A program made the position numbers and the translations under genes. A stretch of DNA of 38,966 nt, taken from positions 1 to 38,966 of IMG/VR virus record IMGVR_UViG_3300029286_000114; one strand, 5' to 3'. The notes beneath the pieces were generated by a model. It did not search any database. It was not told the origin of the DNA and was given only the letters and a program-made list of their open reading frames with translations. Positions 25,805 through 33,280 of the stretch are shown here, in pieces. This stretch comes from a virus. How positions within the stretch are numbered: the stretch's first letter is position 1; every line of letters starts with the position of its first letter.

Positions 25805-27992
25805 AATCGATATCCTCTATAAGACAGAAGTACTGCCATTCAGGCTCGGCATTGACCCTGACACCAATCTCAAGAAGATGCAGGTCACGGATATGAAGGT
25901 GATGTCGCCAATGTATACGAACGAGAGGCCGGCAGAGGCAAGGATACCCTACCTGCAAGAAGTCAACCTGTTTCAGGAAACCTTTCATGGCGGGTGCGGC
26001 CAGCGTTACTTCGATAATAACATGGCCAAGTATTATGACAGCGAGGGCGCTGATGCTTCCATCATCAGGAAGATAGTTCGGGGTCCCAAGATAGTGAAGT
26101 CATCCAACACCGGTACTGCGTTCAGTGGCAGTGGGGTGAAATGCTTCAACTTTAATAGCAAGCTCTATGCAGCCTGGGGGCAAAGGCTATACGAATTTGA
26201 TACAGATCATTGGAAGGATGCGCTGGATACAGGCGCGGCAATTACCGATGTCATAGTGTGGGGTGATTATGTCCTAATTGCCCACGCAGCAGCAGCAGCC
26301 TACGGCTATTGGGATGGCACAGACCTTACTGCCTGCACCAACACGGTGCACAACATCGCCTTGTTCTCGATGGTAGCTGATACCTTGTGGGGCAGCAGCA
26401 GTGACTATGAGGTACGGAGTACGGCCAACCCGCTGAACGGCGGGGCCTGGTCAACTGCATCAGTGGTTGGTAATGCCAACGCTGTCATCACCGGCATGGT
26501 CAGCCACCCTTCAGAGGTTTATGTAGGCACAGAAGATATGCTGTACGTGCTGGATACGGATGGCCTGGTCAGCGCAGTGGACAATGTGTTCAATTGCTAC
26601 GCCAATAGCTATAGCTGCAGGAACATGATGTATGCCAGCAGCTATCTGTACATCCCTGTCGGATCAGGTGACCTGTTCGAATACAGTTCGTCTGACGGGG
26701 CAGTGAGCAGGCTTTCGTCATGGATATACAACGGGGATATCAATAAACATACAGGCAAAGTGCTGGCCATGGCTCATGACAATTGGTTCCATTACATTGT
26801 GCTCGACAACGGTACGGAGATTGAAATACTCAAGGCCCGGTGGGAATACCTGGGCGGTAAAGCAACATGGGTATGGCATCCTATAGGTTCTGTCACCGGC
26901 CTGGAAGACTCGGCAAACAATTGTAACCATGCTTTTATCAGCAACCTTGGCGGGTCCTTGCGGTTATGGATTACCTGCAGCAATGCAACCAATGGGATCT
27001 ATTACCTGCATATCCCTACCAACTATGCCGATCCTGATTCTGACTCAGCATTCTTGTTCAATGCCAGCTCATCGTGGTACTCGTCATTCTTCCGCGGCAA
27101 GATGGCCGACACTAACAAGTGCTTCTACCGTGTAGGCCTGCGGCTTCGTGGTGTGTCAGCAACCTATCCTGTTGCATTGTATTACAGGGTCAATCCCGAC
27201 GATAGTTGGGTAACTCTGAACGCCAGCATTACAACCGGTGACTATGTGCTCGTAAGTTTCCCCGACAATACTTACGCAAGACAGGTGCAGTTCAAGGTGA
27301 CCATGTCCAGCTCAACCTATACCGCGTCTGCGGTAATAGAAGGTATCTCTGTTTACTATGCGGAGTATGCTTCGATTGATTCCAAGGAGGAACGGTTCAG
27401 TATCAATGACAGGTGGGAGTTCGTAATGCATGGCGGCGCCGATACATTCTGGCAGCACGCTGATTACCATGACACACCAAAGGCATTCTTTACCTTGTCC
27501 GTGCAGACATTCGGCATATCAACGGATGATTACATCACGGTATCATACAAACTTGACGACTCCCCTAACTGGTATGAGTTCCAGGAAAAGATAACAACCG
27601 GGCCATGGCAAACGCTTATCTTTCCTGACAACACATGGGGTAATATCATCACTCTCAATTTCGTGAGGGAAGATGAGGATGCCACAGAATTACTCACGTA
27701 TAAAATATCAGGCAAGCTTATGCCGAACAAGCAAAAGCAATTTCTATTTACTGTTTACCTTTCCGATACAGAAATGACGCCGACCGGCGGAGCTGGCATG
27801 CGCAGTGTCACCGAGCTTGCGGAAATCCTGCGTGAAATAGATAATGAAAAGTGGCCGGTGTATATTGAAACATTCAATGGATACAAAACGTGGGTGACAT
27901 TTGATTTAATGCATGAGCTTTGCATGTACAAGGGACCTGGCAAGAACCCTGAGTATTGGTTTACGATAACTGCAACGGAGGCCAAAATATAA
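25794..27992 (+). CDS. large propeller-like tail (nozzle-type) protein, 732 aa
   Basis: The protein is beta-rich with repeated blade-like segments, each a run of hydrophobic strands with Trp, Tyr and Gly: KLYAAWGQRLYEFDTD, VIVWGDYVLIAHAAA, PSEVYVGTEDMLYVLDTDG, SYLYIPVGSGDLFEYSS. This matches the beta-propeller plus platform layout of the nozzle (tubular B) protein of short-tailed phages, which binds fibres and seals the tail. Two later repeats resemble each other (YPVALYYRVNPDDSWVTL and DYITVSYKLDDSPNWYEF, each followed by a TTG...FPDNT segment). The start overlaps the connector gene. The assignment rests on style, size and order. Confidence 0.7.
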   Translation: MKGEIDILYKTEVLPFRLGIDPDTNLKKMQVTDMKVMSPMYTNERPAEARIPYLQEVNLFQETFHGGCGQRYFDNNMAKYYDSEGADASIIRKIVRGPKIVKSSNTGTAFSGSGVKCFNFNSKLYAAWGQRLYEFDTDHWKDALDTGAAITDVIVWGDYVLIAHAAAAAYGYWDGTDLTACTNTVHNIALFSMVADTLWGSSSDYEVRSTANPLNGGAWSTASVVGNANAVITGMVSHPSEVYVGTEDMLYVLDTDGLVSAVDNVFNCYANSYSCRNMMYASSYLYIPVGSGDLFEYSSSDGAVSRLSSWIYNGDINKHTGKVLAMAHDNWFHYIVLDNGTEIEILKARWEYLGGKATWVWHPIGSVTGLEDSANNCNHAFISNLGGSLRLWITCSNATNGIYYLHIPTNYADPDSDSAFLFNASSSWYSSFFRGKMADTNKCFYRVGLRLRGVSATYPVALYYRVNPDDSWVTLNASITTGDYVLVSFPDNTYARQVQFKVTMSSSTYTASAVIEGISVYYAEYASIDSKEERFSINDRWEFVMHGGADTFWQHADYHDTPKAFFTLSVQTFGISTDDYITVSYKLDDSPNWYEFQEKITTGPWQTLIFPDNTWGNIITLNFVREDEDATELLTYKISGKLMPNKQKQFLFTVYLSDTEMTPTGGAGMRSVTELAEILREIDNEKWPVYIETFNGYKTWVTFDLMHELCMYKGPGKNPEYWFTITATEAKI

Positions 27993-28252
27993 TGCCGACC
28001 ACACTTGAATCCTTATCTGTTGAACTGGCATTTGCCCGTCAGGAAATTGCCAGGCTTGAGGGCAAGATAGACAAGCTTGATCAGAAAGTGGACCTTCTTG
28101 ATACGAAGGTAGAAAAATACTACCTGACCATCAAGCAATTCGAAACTGAGTTTAAGCCGATACGTAATATTATCTACGGCATGGTGGGTGCAGTTTTATT
28201 GGCTGTGCTCAGCGCCTTGCTATACATCGTCATCAATAAAGGAGGCCCGTAA
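27992..28252 (+). CDS. XhlA-like coiled-coil membrane protein (holin-associated candidate), 86 aa
   Basis: The first 45 residues form a clear heptad coiled coil (ARQEIARLEGKIDKLDQKVD, LLDTKVEKYY). One transmembrane helix follows near residues 59-80 (IIYGMVGAVLLAVLSALLYIVI), with a short tail. That layout is the one seen in XhlA-type proteins found beside holins. GGAGG lies 10 nt before this ATG. An upstream in-frame ATG at 27956 lies inside the preceding gene and is less likely. It begins a group of membrane and small proteins at the end of the late operon, the usual lysis position. TAATG couples it to the next gene. Confidence 0.65.
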   Translation: MPTTLESLSVELAFARQEIARLEGKIDKLDQKVDLLDTKVEKYYLTIKQFETEFKPIRNIIYGMVGAVLLAVLSALLYIVINKGGP

Positions 28253-28674
28253 TGTCCAAACTCTTTCAATGCATTGCCTTTGTCACGCTACTGCTTGCCA
28301 TCGTGCTGATACTCTTCATTGGGTTCAACCTGATATACCCTTACAAAACTATTGAGGTCGTACAGCCGGTCCCTGTGTGCAAAGAAGTCTACCGGCCCGG
28401 TGAAACGCTCGGCGTCTGCATGGATTACGTGAAGTACACTGACCAGTCGGCCAGGGTGCAGCGTGCTTTTATTGACGGTGTCATCTTTTCACTGCCTGTT
28501 TATAAAAGTTCCTACCTTACCGGCAAGCACTGCATAGAAGACATCACCACCGTAATCCCTGAGTCACTGCCGGCGGGCACATACTATATGCACGTTATAA
28601 TTGAGTATGACTTCCCGCCCTTTCGGACTGTGACGTATACTTTTGATACTCAAAAGTTTACAGTAGTGAGGTAA
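28252..28674 (+). CDS. single-pass membrane protein with extracytoplasmic beta domain, 140 aa
   Basis: Residues 7-30 form a strong transmembrane helix (IAFVTLLLAIVLILFIGFNLIY), followed by about 105 residues that look like one Ig-like beta domain with three Cys (VCKEVYRPGETLGVCMDY, KHCIED, HVIIEYDFPPFRTVTYTF). It probably sits in the inner membrane with the domain outside. In the lysis region it could be a spanin-like or superinfection-related protein, but no family is recognised. The next gene starts 4 bp after its stop. Confidence 0.65.
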   Translation: MSKLFQCIAFVTLLLAIVLILFIGFNLIYPYKTIEVVQPVPVCKEVYRPGETLGVCMDYVKYTDQSARVQRAFIDGVIFSLPVYKSSYLTGKHCIEDITTVIPESLPAGTYYMHVIIEYDFPPFRTVTYTFDTQKFTVVR

Positions 28675-28678
28675 CACC

Positions 28679-28864
28679 ATGGCTAAATTAAATGCAGCAG
28701 ACCGCAAGAAACTGTCCGAGTCATCCTTTGCTTTGCCTAATAGACGGTACCCTATCAATGATAAGAACCATGCTGTCAATGCCAAGGCAAGGGTAGAACA
28801 ACATGGTTCACCCTACGAAAAACGTGCAGTCAAAGCTGCCGTTAAGAAGAAGTACGGGATATAA
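28679..28864 (+). CDS. small basic phage protein (DUF6582-like), 61 aa
   Basis: The sequence MAKLNAADRKKLSESSFALP, then RRYPINDKNHAVNAKARV and a basic helix ending in KKKYG, follows a pattern I know from many phage and prophage small proteins: helix, SFALP, RYPI-x-D-x-x-HA, basic C-terminus. The exact family name is from memory. The molecular role is unknown. It is probably a capsid- or DNA-associated helper. It lies in the tight operon with only 2-4 bp between genes. Confidence 0.65.
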   Translation: MAKLNAADRKKLSESSFALPNRRYPINDKNHAVNAKARVEQHGSPYEKRAVKAAVKKKYGI

Positions 28865-28866
28865 CT

Positions 28867-29145
28867 ATGGCATATGTTATAACTTCAAGCTCGGATGCTC
28901 CTGGAAATCCGCACACCCATACTGTTACCTTGACCACGCTTGAAGCCAGGGTAACTGCGCTTGAGGCGGCTATCGCATTAAAAGCCGCACAGGCTGATCT
29001 TGTTACAACCACAACTACAGCAGATGCAGCGGCTGCGGCAGTCATAGTCGCTGATGCCAAGCGTGTTCGTGACATCAAAGCAGTAAGCAAGCGCACTACT
29101 GCTATTGTAAATAAACACTTAATAAATAAAGGGGGAATACAATGA
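28867..29145 (+). CDS. hypothetical Ala/Thr-rich helical protein, 92 aa
   Basis: Unknown. After a short His-containing N-terminus (PGNPHTHTVTL), the sequence forms one long Ala-rich helix that may be a coiled coil (LEARVTALEAAIALKAAQADL) with a Thr run, and a basic end. It overlaps the next start by 4 bp. It may be a trimeric structural or fibre-associated piece; nothing decides this. Confidence 0.55.
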   Translation: MAYVITSSSDAPGNPHTHTVTLTTLEARVTALEAAIALKAAQADLVTTTTTADAAAAAVIVADAKRVRDIKAVSKRTTAIVNKHLINKGGIQ

Positions 29146-29999
29146 CAGAAAAACCTATCGATGGGTATGTGAGGATGATCACGATGGCACTCAGTATGAT
29201 GCTGACAGTCGTGCTCATGTTTGTTACCGACCCGGCCAAGGCAGAGACTATCACGCAGTTCTGGAATGCCTTGCTTATCCCGGCCGTGCCATTCGTGGCC
29301 GGTACAATCTTCACTATTGTCCGCACCATTACGGACGGTCAGAAGATTGAGGCAAAGAAAGAGCTGATGCTGGCCGGCATCATGCCGGTGTCCGCGCCGG
29401 CCGGTGATGGCAAGGCATCCGCTACCGTGGCGCCCAGACCGTCACAAGCGCCGGTGTTGATCCAGGCTGCTACCGTGCCCGCACTGTGGGCATATGCTGA
29501 TGTCAACACGATAGCAGACGAGATCAAGCAGAAGCTTGGCAAGGATGAGCTGTCCGCTGCCTATGCTTTCTACAACCGCATGCTTGACTTTGACTTGCTC
29601 AAGGTTCAGCCAAAGATGAGGGTGCAGCAGGCTACTGAATGGATCAAGAAGTGCGAAGACCTATTCTTCAAAGGCTGGAAATACTATACCCAGCTTGAAG
29701 TCCCGCCCATGGCAGAGTTCGCGAACAAGGCGAAGGTGATGTTCAAGGTCAAGCAAGACTATGAGAAGGCAAACAACATGGTCTGCTCGAACAAAACCTT
29801 TGACGAGATACTGAATCTCATCGGGATGATAGACGACTTCCAGATGTGGGATCAGGGGTTAGACCTGGTTGGTACCAATTCAGAAGGATTGGATTGGGGA
29901 ACCTTTGGCGGTGGCAGACCGGTTAACCCTCTCGATGTTGCCATCTATGCCAGCTCATTGAATAAGAACCCGGCAGTAAAGGGAAAGAAAGACTCTTAA
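29142..29999 (+). CDS. membrane protein with two N-terminal helices, 285 aa
   Basis: This is the last gene of the late operon. Two hydrophobic segments lie near residues 11-29 (MITMALSMMLTVVLMFVT) and 42-60 (ALLIPAVPFVAGTIFTIV), a holin-like hairpin. An Ala/Pro linker and a soluble helical domain of about 160 residues with many Lys follow. The head resembles phage holin-like membrane anchors, but the long tail is unusual for a holin. GGGGG precedes the ATG. A transcription hairpin follows the stop. Confidence 0.65.
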   Translation: MTEKPIDGYVRMITMALSMMLTVVLMFVTDPAKAETITQFWNALLIPAVPFVAGTIFTIVRTITDGQKIEAKKELMLAGIMPVSAPAGDGKASATVAPRPSQAPVLIQAATVPALWAYADVNTIADEIKQKLGKDELSAAYAFYNRMLDFDLLKVQPKMRVQQATEWIKKCEDLFFKGWKYYTQLEVPPMAEFANKAKVMFKVKQDYEKANNMVCSNKTFDEILNLIGMIDDFQMWDQGLDLVGTNSEGLDWGTFGGGRPVNPLDVAIYASSLNKNPAVKGKKDS

Positions 30000-30018
30000 C
30001 TTCATTGCAATTACGACG

Positions 30019-30048
30019 TAGGGCGGGGCGCCTCGGTGCCCTGCCCTA
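30019..30048. terminator. bidirectional hairpin between convergent operons
   Basis: TAGGGC (30019-30024) pairs with GCCCTA (30043-30048), and the stem continues inward as GGGC/GCCC after one G.T pair, giving about 11 bp around a short loop. It follows the last plus-strand gene by 20 bp and abuts the stop codon of the minus-strand gene. The base after the stem is TTATTAT, a modest U-rich tail for the plus strand. Confidence 0.7.
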
Positions 30049-30234
30049 TTATCCGTAGGCCCTGAGTTCATTAAAGACAAGCTGCTCGTCGTAACGCTTG
30101 AATTTACCAGTGATCAGAGCATAGATAGCATTGCAACTGTAGCAAAAAATCACAGGCTCGTTGTATCCCATGCCTGTTGTGCCATTGCACCTGACACACC
30201 GCTGGTTAGGTTTTTGCCTTGGAATTCTTTTCAT
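30049..30234 (-). CDS. zinc-ribbon microprotein, 61 aa
   Basis: A basic start (MKRIPRQKPNQ) is followed by CVRC and CYSC pairs 18 residues apart, a small zinc ribbon, then a helical tail ending in FNELRAYG. The ATG at 30234 has GGAG 4 nt upstream. A longer frame upstream has no ribosome binding site and overlaps the gene before it more deeply. It ends right at the bidirectional hairpin, so it is the last gene of the minus-strand block. The function is unknown. Such phage zinc microproteins often bind nucleic acid or host enzymes. Confidence 0.65.
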   Translation of the reverse strand: MKRIPRQKPNQRCVRCNGTTGMGYNEPVIFCYSCNAIYALITGKFKRYDEQLVFNELRAYG

Positions 30235-30385
30235 ACCACTCCATAATAGCATCACAGTGCCGTTGCATCAACGGGTTGCCAGGCTCGAGCAATAGCTCAA
30301 GGTCAAAGCAATTCTCCCCGGGTCCAAGATGGATGAGCGGCCGGCCAAGTTTAACGTACAGCGTCAGGATAAGTTCTTTGTCCAA
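30206..30385 (-). CDS. hypothetical protein, 59 aa, TTG start
   Basis: This is a short frame starting with TTG behind GGAGG, with a sensible translation (DKELILTLYVKLGRPL, PGENCFDLELLLEPGNPLM, CDAIMEWYEKN). It bridges the 5' part of the neighbouring genes: it overlaps the gene before it by 22 bp and the gene after by 29 bp. That is the rule in this crowded cluster and argues for a real gene. No family is recognised. Confidence 0.55.
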   Translation of the reverse strand: MDKELILTLYVKLGRPLIHLGPGENCFDLELLLEPGNPLMQRHCDAIMEWYEKNSKAKT

Positions 30386-30570
30386 GTGTCCTCCATCGGA
30401 AGTACCTGTTCAGTGTAGCACTTCCATTTCTTTTTCCAGTCATACGCCCGCCTGCCCTGAAACGGGCACGCCAGCGCAAAGAAGCACTTCACGCACCCGC
30501 AGGTTAGCTGCCCTTCCGGGCGTGACCCGCACTTATTACAGGTGTGCGTGATTGGCACAGGTTTACTCAC
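30364..30570 (-). CDS. cysteine-rich zinc-type protein, 68 aa, GTG start
   Basis: The GTG at 30570 forms a GTGA overlap with the stop of the methyltransferase-like gene and has GAGG 7 nt before it. A longer frame starting at 30651 lies within that gene and is unlikely. The protein shows CNKC, CGCVKC and a further Cys near residue 35, suggesting one or two zinc sites. Basic and aromatic residues follow (RRAYDWKKKWKCY). The function is unknown. Confidence 0.6.
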   Translation of the reverse strand: MSKPVPITHTCNKCGSRPEGQLTCGCVKCFFALACPFQGRRAYDWKKKWKCYTEQVLPMEDTWTKNLS

Positions 30571-31133
30571 TGTCCCACCTCTCGCAGTGTTCCCCATTGT
30601 TCTGCCATGGCAAGCGCTATCCCCGATAATGTCCTGCTGCGTTCCTTCCATCGGTCAGGCCCAGGTGGCATACGGTGTACTCTTGCTAATCGGCCTTCAA
30701 CTATACCAGTCGGCCTTAATAAAGGCAGGTTCTTTAGCCATAGGCACGTTGCTTTAACTTCGCCATGTCCGAATTGCCACGGCTGGATTATCTGGTCAGG
30801 CTTGCGTATTCTGCTACTAATAATGCTTATGGGATTTTCAAGAGCTATATGGGGGATTGGTGCATTAAGCAACTGTCGGACAAATTCTAATGCTGATTCT
30901 TGTTCTTGCGGTTTATCCTTAAACCATCGTGCGCCTGATACGGCCAAATGAGTACACGGCGGGTGAGCAATCATCAAGTCCCATCCATCCTCCAGTATTT
31001 CTTGTACGTCACCTTGTATATGGTTGCCGGGGCGTTCTGTTGGCAGTAGGTCGCAGGACCAGGCATCATGCCCACGCCTTGCAAAGGCATCACGCACTAC
31101 CCCACTAAACTCACAGGCTACGAGTATTCTCAC
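30567..31133 (-). CDS. mini cytosine-methyltransferase-like protein, 188 aa
   Basis: The fold is that of DNA cytosine-C5 methyltransferases. Motif I is the cofactor loop ILVACEFSGVVRDAF (3-17), motif IV is the catalytic PPC (58-60, AHPPCTHLA) and motif VI-like is ENP (99-101, ALENP). At 188 residues it is far shorter than ordinary enzymes and shows no clear target-recognition domain or motif X. Phages often carry such short forms, which may modify DNA without a partner endonuclease or act in other ways. The catalytic Cys is present. It lies in an operon of small genes, overlapping both neighbours by 4 bp. Confidence 0.75.
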   Translation of the reverse strand: MRILVACEFSGVVRDAFARRGHDAWSCDLLPTERPGNHIQGDVQEILEDGWDLMIAHPPCTHLAVSGARWFKDKPQEQESALEFVRQLLNAPIPHIALENPISIISSRIRKPDQIIQPWQFGHGEVKATCLWLKNLPLLRPTGIVEGRLARVHRMPPGPDRWKERSRTLSGIALAMAEQWGTLREVGQ

Positions 31134-31408
31134 TGTCCCACCTCATCAGGCAGGTCAGGGAACGCACCCATCAGGTTATTCAAGGCGATAGAGGATCTGA
31201 GGGATAGCCAGTAGTTATAATGTGATGGGTCTTTTGGATGTTCTTTACACGGCTCATCCAGCCATTTGATTACAGCAGAGAGCATGGCAGAGGCACCAGA
31301 TTCATATATCCCCTCAGTGTCCCAATCTCCCACCTTCGGTCTTACTTCGGGATTCCTTTCGTAAAACTCTTTATGAGGATTTACCCAATTATCAGGTCGC
31401 CAGTTCAT
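31130..31408 (-). CDS. hypothetical protein, 92 aa
   Basis: The ATG at 31408 has GGAGG 7 nt upstream and overlaps the stop of the gene before it (ATGA). A longer frame to 31486 has no such support. The protein is soluble, Trp- and Pro-containing (NWRPDNWVNPHKEFYERNPE) with a helical second half. Family unknown. It overlaps the methyltransferase-like gene start by 4 bp. Confidence 0.6.
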   Translation of the reverse strand: MNWRPDNWVNPHKEFYERNPEVRPKVGDWDTEGIYESGASAMLSAVIKWLDEPCKEHPKDPSHYNYWLSLRSSIALNNLMGAFPDLPDEVGQ

Positions 31409-31707
31409 TGTGATGCCTCCAGTTCTTTGTACATTACTTTCAAGGTTCTGATTTTTATACAGTCCTGTTTTTCTTCCTCTGTCCATTCGGCTTTATCAGG
31501 ATGTGCTATCAGATATTCCAGCAGTTTGCGTTGAGCATCTATGGCTATGAATCCACAGTAATGCCCTACGGGACAATGCTGGCAATCGATTAACCCATCA
31601 GGTGTGCGGTCACACGGTAGTCCTGGATGCCGTGTATCCAGTTCACAGTTAGCCACGTTTTTAAGTTCGGCATTGGTTAGTTTCCAGTACGGTAGTGTTA
31701 TCTTCAT
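31405..31707 (-). CDS. paralogue A1 of tandem family, 100 aa
   Basis: The protein starts MKITLPYWKLTNAE and has a Cys-rich part (CELDTRHPGLPCDRTPDGLIDCQHCPVGHYC, residues about 20-50). The segment AIDAQRKLLEYLIA is identical in the 31880-32143 product. An ATG at 31734 also has GGAGG upstream and forms an ATGA overlap. I prefer 31707 because its N-terminus aligns with the paralogue start and GGAGG is close. Function unknown, probably metal-binding through the cysteines. Confidence 0.6.
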   Translation of the reverse strand: MKITLPYWKLTNAELKNVANCELDTRHPGLPCDRTPDGLIDCQHCPVGHYCGFIAIDAQRKLLEYLIAHPDKAEWTEEEKQDCIKIRTLKVMYKELEASQ

Positions 31708-32029
31708 TTCTCCTCCAGTTCCTTTTGTTGTCATTTCTTAACCTCCACTTTTATTTCCTGGCCACAACGAGGGCAGAATATCTTCGGTATATTGATTGGC
31801 ACATTTGCATTAACCGATAGATATGGGCATACAGAAGTTGTGCTATCATGGTAATTGTTACAATAAGGACACCAATAACTCATTTCCTTTCCTCCAGTTG
31901 TTTTAGCATTGATTCAAGCCTAATCAATCTTGCTTTATATATGGTTTCCGCAATTTCGACTAAACCTTTTCCTATCTCGTATTTGCATTCTGCTATCAGA
32001 TATTCCAGCAGTTTGCGTTGAGCATCTAT
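31504..32029. repeat. 39-bp perfect direct repeat within two paralogous genes
   Basis: Positions 31504-31542 and 31991-32029 are identical. They encode the shared AIDAQRKLLEYLIA helix of the two minus-strand paralogues. The genes are otherwise diverged, so the patch may reflect recent conversion or strong selection. Confidence 0.9.
31731..31883 (-). CDS. zinc-ribbon microprotein, 50 aa
   Basis: This 50-codon frame reads MSYWCPYCNNYHDSTTSVC, then a middle of PYLSVNANVPINIPKIF, then CPRCGQEIKVEVKK. That is a complete zinc ribbon with CPYC and CPRC pairs. GGAGGAAAG lies before the ATG, which overlaps the preceding stop (ATGA). Its stop overlaps an ATG downstream. The coupling and ribosome binding site make it a real gene despite its size. 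Confidence 0.7.
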   Translation of the reverse strand: MSYWCPYCNNYHDSTTSVCPYLSVNANVPINIPKIFCPRCGQEIKVEVKK

Positions 32030-32143
32030 CGCACTTTGATATCTTTCGTATGATGCGCAACCGAACCTATTGCGTGGTGGACAATAACTGTCCCTGCTTT
32101 TGCAATCGTCCGTACACAGATTAACTGGTTTCCAGTCATTCAT
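31880..32143 (-). CDS. paralogue A2 of tandem family, 87 aa
   Basis: The N-terminus is Cys-rich (NLCTDDCKSRDSYC, then FGC) and aligns with paralogue A1. AIDAQRKLLEYLIAE is followed by a Lys/Glu-rich helix. AGGAG precedes the ATG at 32143 by about 9 nt (AAGGAGATAGGGTTATG), and a near-identical leader (GGAGCGTAGGGTTATG) precedes the 53-aa zinc gene at 32552, so the leader was copied too. It overlaps both neighbours by 4 bp. Function unknown. Confidence 0.65.
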   Translation of the reverse strand: MNDWKPVNLCTDDCKSRDSYCPPRNRFGCASYERYQSAIDAQRKLLEYLIAECKYEIGKGLVEIAETIYKARLIRLESMLKQLEERK

Positions 32144-32394
32144 AACCCTATCTCCTTGCGGCGTTCTTGCCATGCTTTGCACGACTTTTGTATTATCTCG
32201 CAGTCAGGGGTCATATATTTGCAGGTACACGCTCGGCACTCGGATATCGTGCGCTCCCACCACTCTGCCCACTCTTTATCTGCCTTGGCGAGTTGGGCGG
32301 CGGCACCTTCGTCAAAAGCATTAGCCATAGCATTTTGCAGTCTGGTTGTGATTGTAGTTGATAAGCTGTACCTATATGGATTATTTATACTCAT
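32140..32394 (-). CDS. paralogue B2 of tandem family, 84 aa
   Basis: The product shares its C-terminal half with the 32549-32827 product: AQLAKADKEWAEWWERTISE versus AQLAKTDAEWVEWAETTLRA, TCKYMTPDC versus TCKYHDKNC, and AWQERRKEIGL versus AWQERKRSVGL. The N-terminus differs. The Cys spacing C-x-C-x(6)-C suggests a metal site. The start overlaps the preceding stop as ATGA. No known family. Confidence 0.65.
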   Translation of the reverse strand: MSINNPYRYSLSTTITTRLQNAMANAFDEGAAAQLAKADKEWAEWWERTISECRACTCKYMTPDCEIIQKSCKAWQERRKEIGL

Positions 32395-32552
32395 AATAAG
32401 TCACCTAATTTATATCCTTCACTGACTAACTCCAAACGAGTACCACAAACAGAACATTTCAATTGTCCGCTTCTATCTCTTTTTACATTCTCTTTGGGTA
32501 CACGTTTTTTATTCTTATGACATTTGCTACAATACCAGTAATATTTAATCAT
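32391..32552 (-). CDS. zinc-ribbon microprotein, 53 aa
   Basis: MIKYYWYCSKCHKNKKRV leads into KCSVCGTRLELVSEG, a zinc ribbon with CSKC and CSVC pairs and a Lys/Arg-rich middle, so nucleic-acid binding is plausible. The ATG at 32552 has GGAG 9 nt upstream and overlaps the stop of the gene before it. The longer upstream frame is the out-of-frame tail of the paralogue gene and is not used. Confidence 0.65.
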   Translation of the reverse strand: MIKYYWYCSKCHKNKKRVPKENVKRDRSGQLKCSVCGTRLELVSEGYKLGDLL

Positions 32553-32827
32553 AACCCTACGCTCCTTTTGCGTTCTTGCCATGCTCCGCATAATATATCT
32601 CTGAGATATAGACAGTTCTTATCGTGGTACTTGCAAGTACGTGTAGTACAGGCACGTAATGTGGTTTCTGCCCACTCCACCCACTCTGCATCTGTCTTGG
32701 CGAGTTGGGCAGCGGATATGGCTTCGATGAATTTATGGATTGCTTCCAATTCACATTCCTCTTTGCCGTAGACTTCGTGGAATATCCGCTGGCAGTCCTG
32801 TTCGCTCAATAGTCTATTCGTCAGCAT
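32549..32827 (-). CDS. paralogue B1 of tandem family, about 92 aa
   Basis: This is the partner of the 32140-32394 gene, with the shared half AQLAKTDAEWVEWAETTLRA to AWQERKRSVGL. The N-terminus (LTNRLLSEQDCQRIFHEVYGKEECELEAIHKFI) is helical and unrelated to its twin. Starts at 32842 (ATG) and 32845 (TTG) are also possible; none has a strong ribosome binding site. I chose 32827, which overlaps the preceding stop by 14 bp. Function unknown. Confidence 0.55.
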   Translation of the reverse strand: MLTNRLLSEQDCQRIFHEVYGKEECELEAIHKFIEAISAAQLAKTDAEWVEWAETTLRACTTRTCKYHDKNCLYLRDILCGAWQERKRSVGL

Positions 32828-32948
32828 GATAATCTTCACCATCAATCAATGGCTCTTCTATTGGGACTCGCTTGCACTCACAATCTTCTGCCAGTTCCTT
32901 GCAGGTTTTGCAGTGTGATGGCTGCATGTGTCCGTAGTTGTCTGTCAT
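32814..32948 (-). CDS. Cys/His microprotein, 44 aa
   Basis: This short frame reads MTDNYGHMQPSHCKTCKELA, then EDCECKRVPIEEPLIDGED. It has a CKTC pair with C-x-C nearby and a possible His ligand, which looks like a minimal zinc knuckle. GGGGGGAATA precedes the ATG, which overlaps the preceding TAA. Short, but its composition, ribosome binding site and overlaps are like those of its neighbours. Confidence 0.55.
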   Translation of the reverse strand: MTDNYGHMQPSHCKTCKELAEDCECKRVPIEEPLIDGEDYHADE

Positions 32949-33280
32949 TATTCCCCCCTTATTTTGTATGTGGCAGCATCTATCATGGCAGGTTCTTTGA
33001 CTCGCGGAGTCCAGATAACCACAAGCTGCCTGATTGGTGCCGGCATCTTGAACTTTCTAAATTCCCTGACATGAGCTGCTACCTGTGCCCTGGTTGTGGA
33101 ATTCCAAAAGATAAAATTATCTTTGTCAAAGGCAACACCATCAGCGCCGAATAGATCCTTCTTGATTGGAATGCGCCTGGGTCCACCTACCCACATCAGG
33201 GTTTCAACGTACTCAGCTGTGAAGCCATGGTCACGGAACCAGTCGAGCGTCTTCTTTTTGTCACGCTTACCTGTGTTCAT
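32948..33280 (-). CDS. PD-(D/E)XK-like (VRR-NUC-type) protein, 110 aa
   Basis: Motifs recall the phage group in which a KDLFGxxD strand is followed by a second strand and a basic helix. Here KKDLFGADGVAF (40-51) gives D47, then DNFIFWNSTT (54-63) and RAQVAAHVREFRKF. The position normally holding E-x-K reads W-N-S-T, so catalysis would need another arrangement or be lost. It may be a divergent nuclease or a DNA-binding relic. The ATG at 33280 lies inside the preceding gene end. TAATG couples it to the microprotein downstream. Confidence 0.5.
   Translation of the reverse strand: MNTGKRDKKKTLDWFRDHGFTAEYVETLMWVGGPRRIPIKKDLFGADGVAFDKDNFIFWNSTTRAQVAAHVREFRKFKMPAPIRQLVVIWTPRVKEPAMIDAATYKIRGE

Noticed and set aside
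30219-30951. Plus-strand frames opposite the minus-strand cluster
   Set aside because: They oppose convincing zinc and methyltransferase-like genes and would cross the convergent terminator logic.
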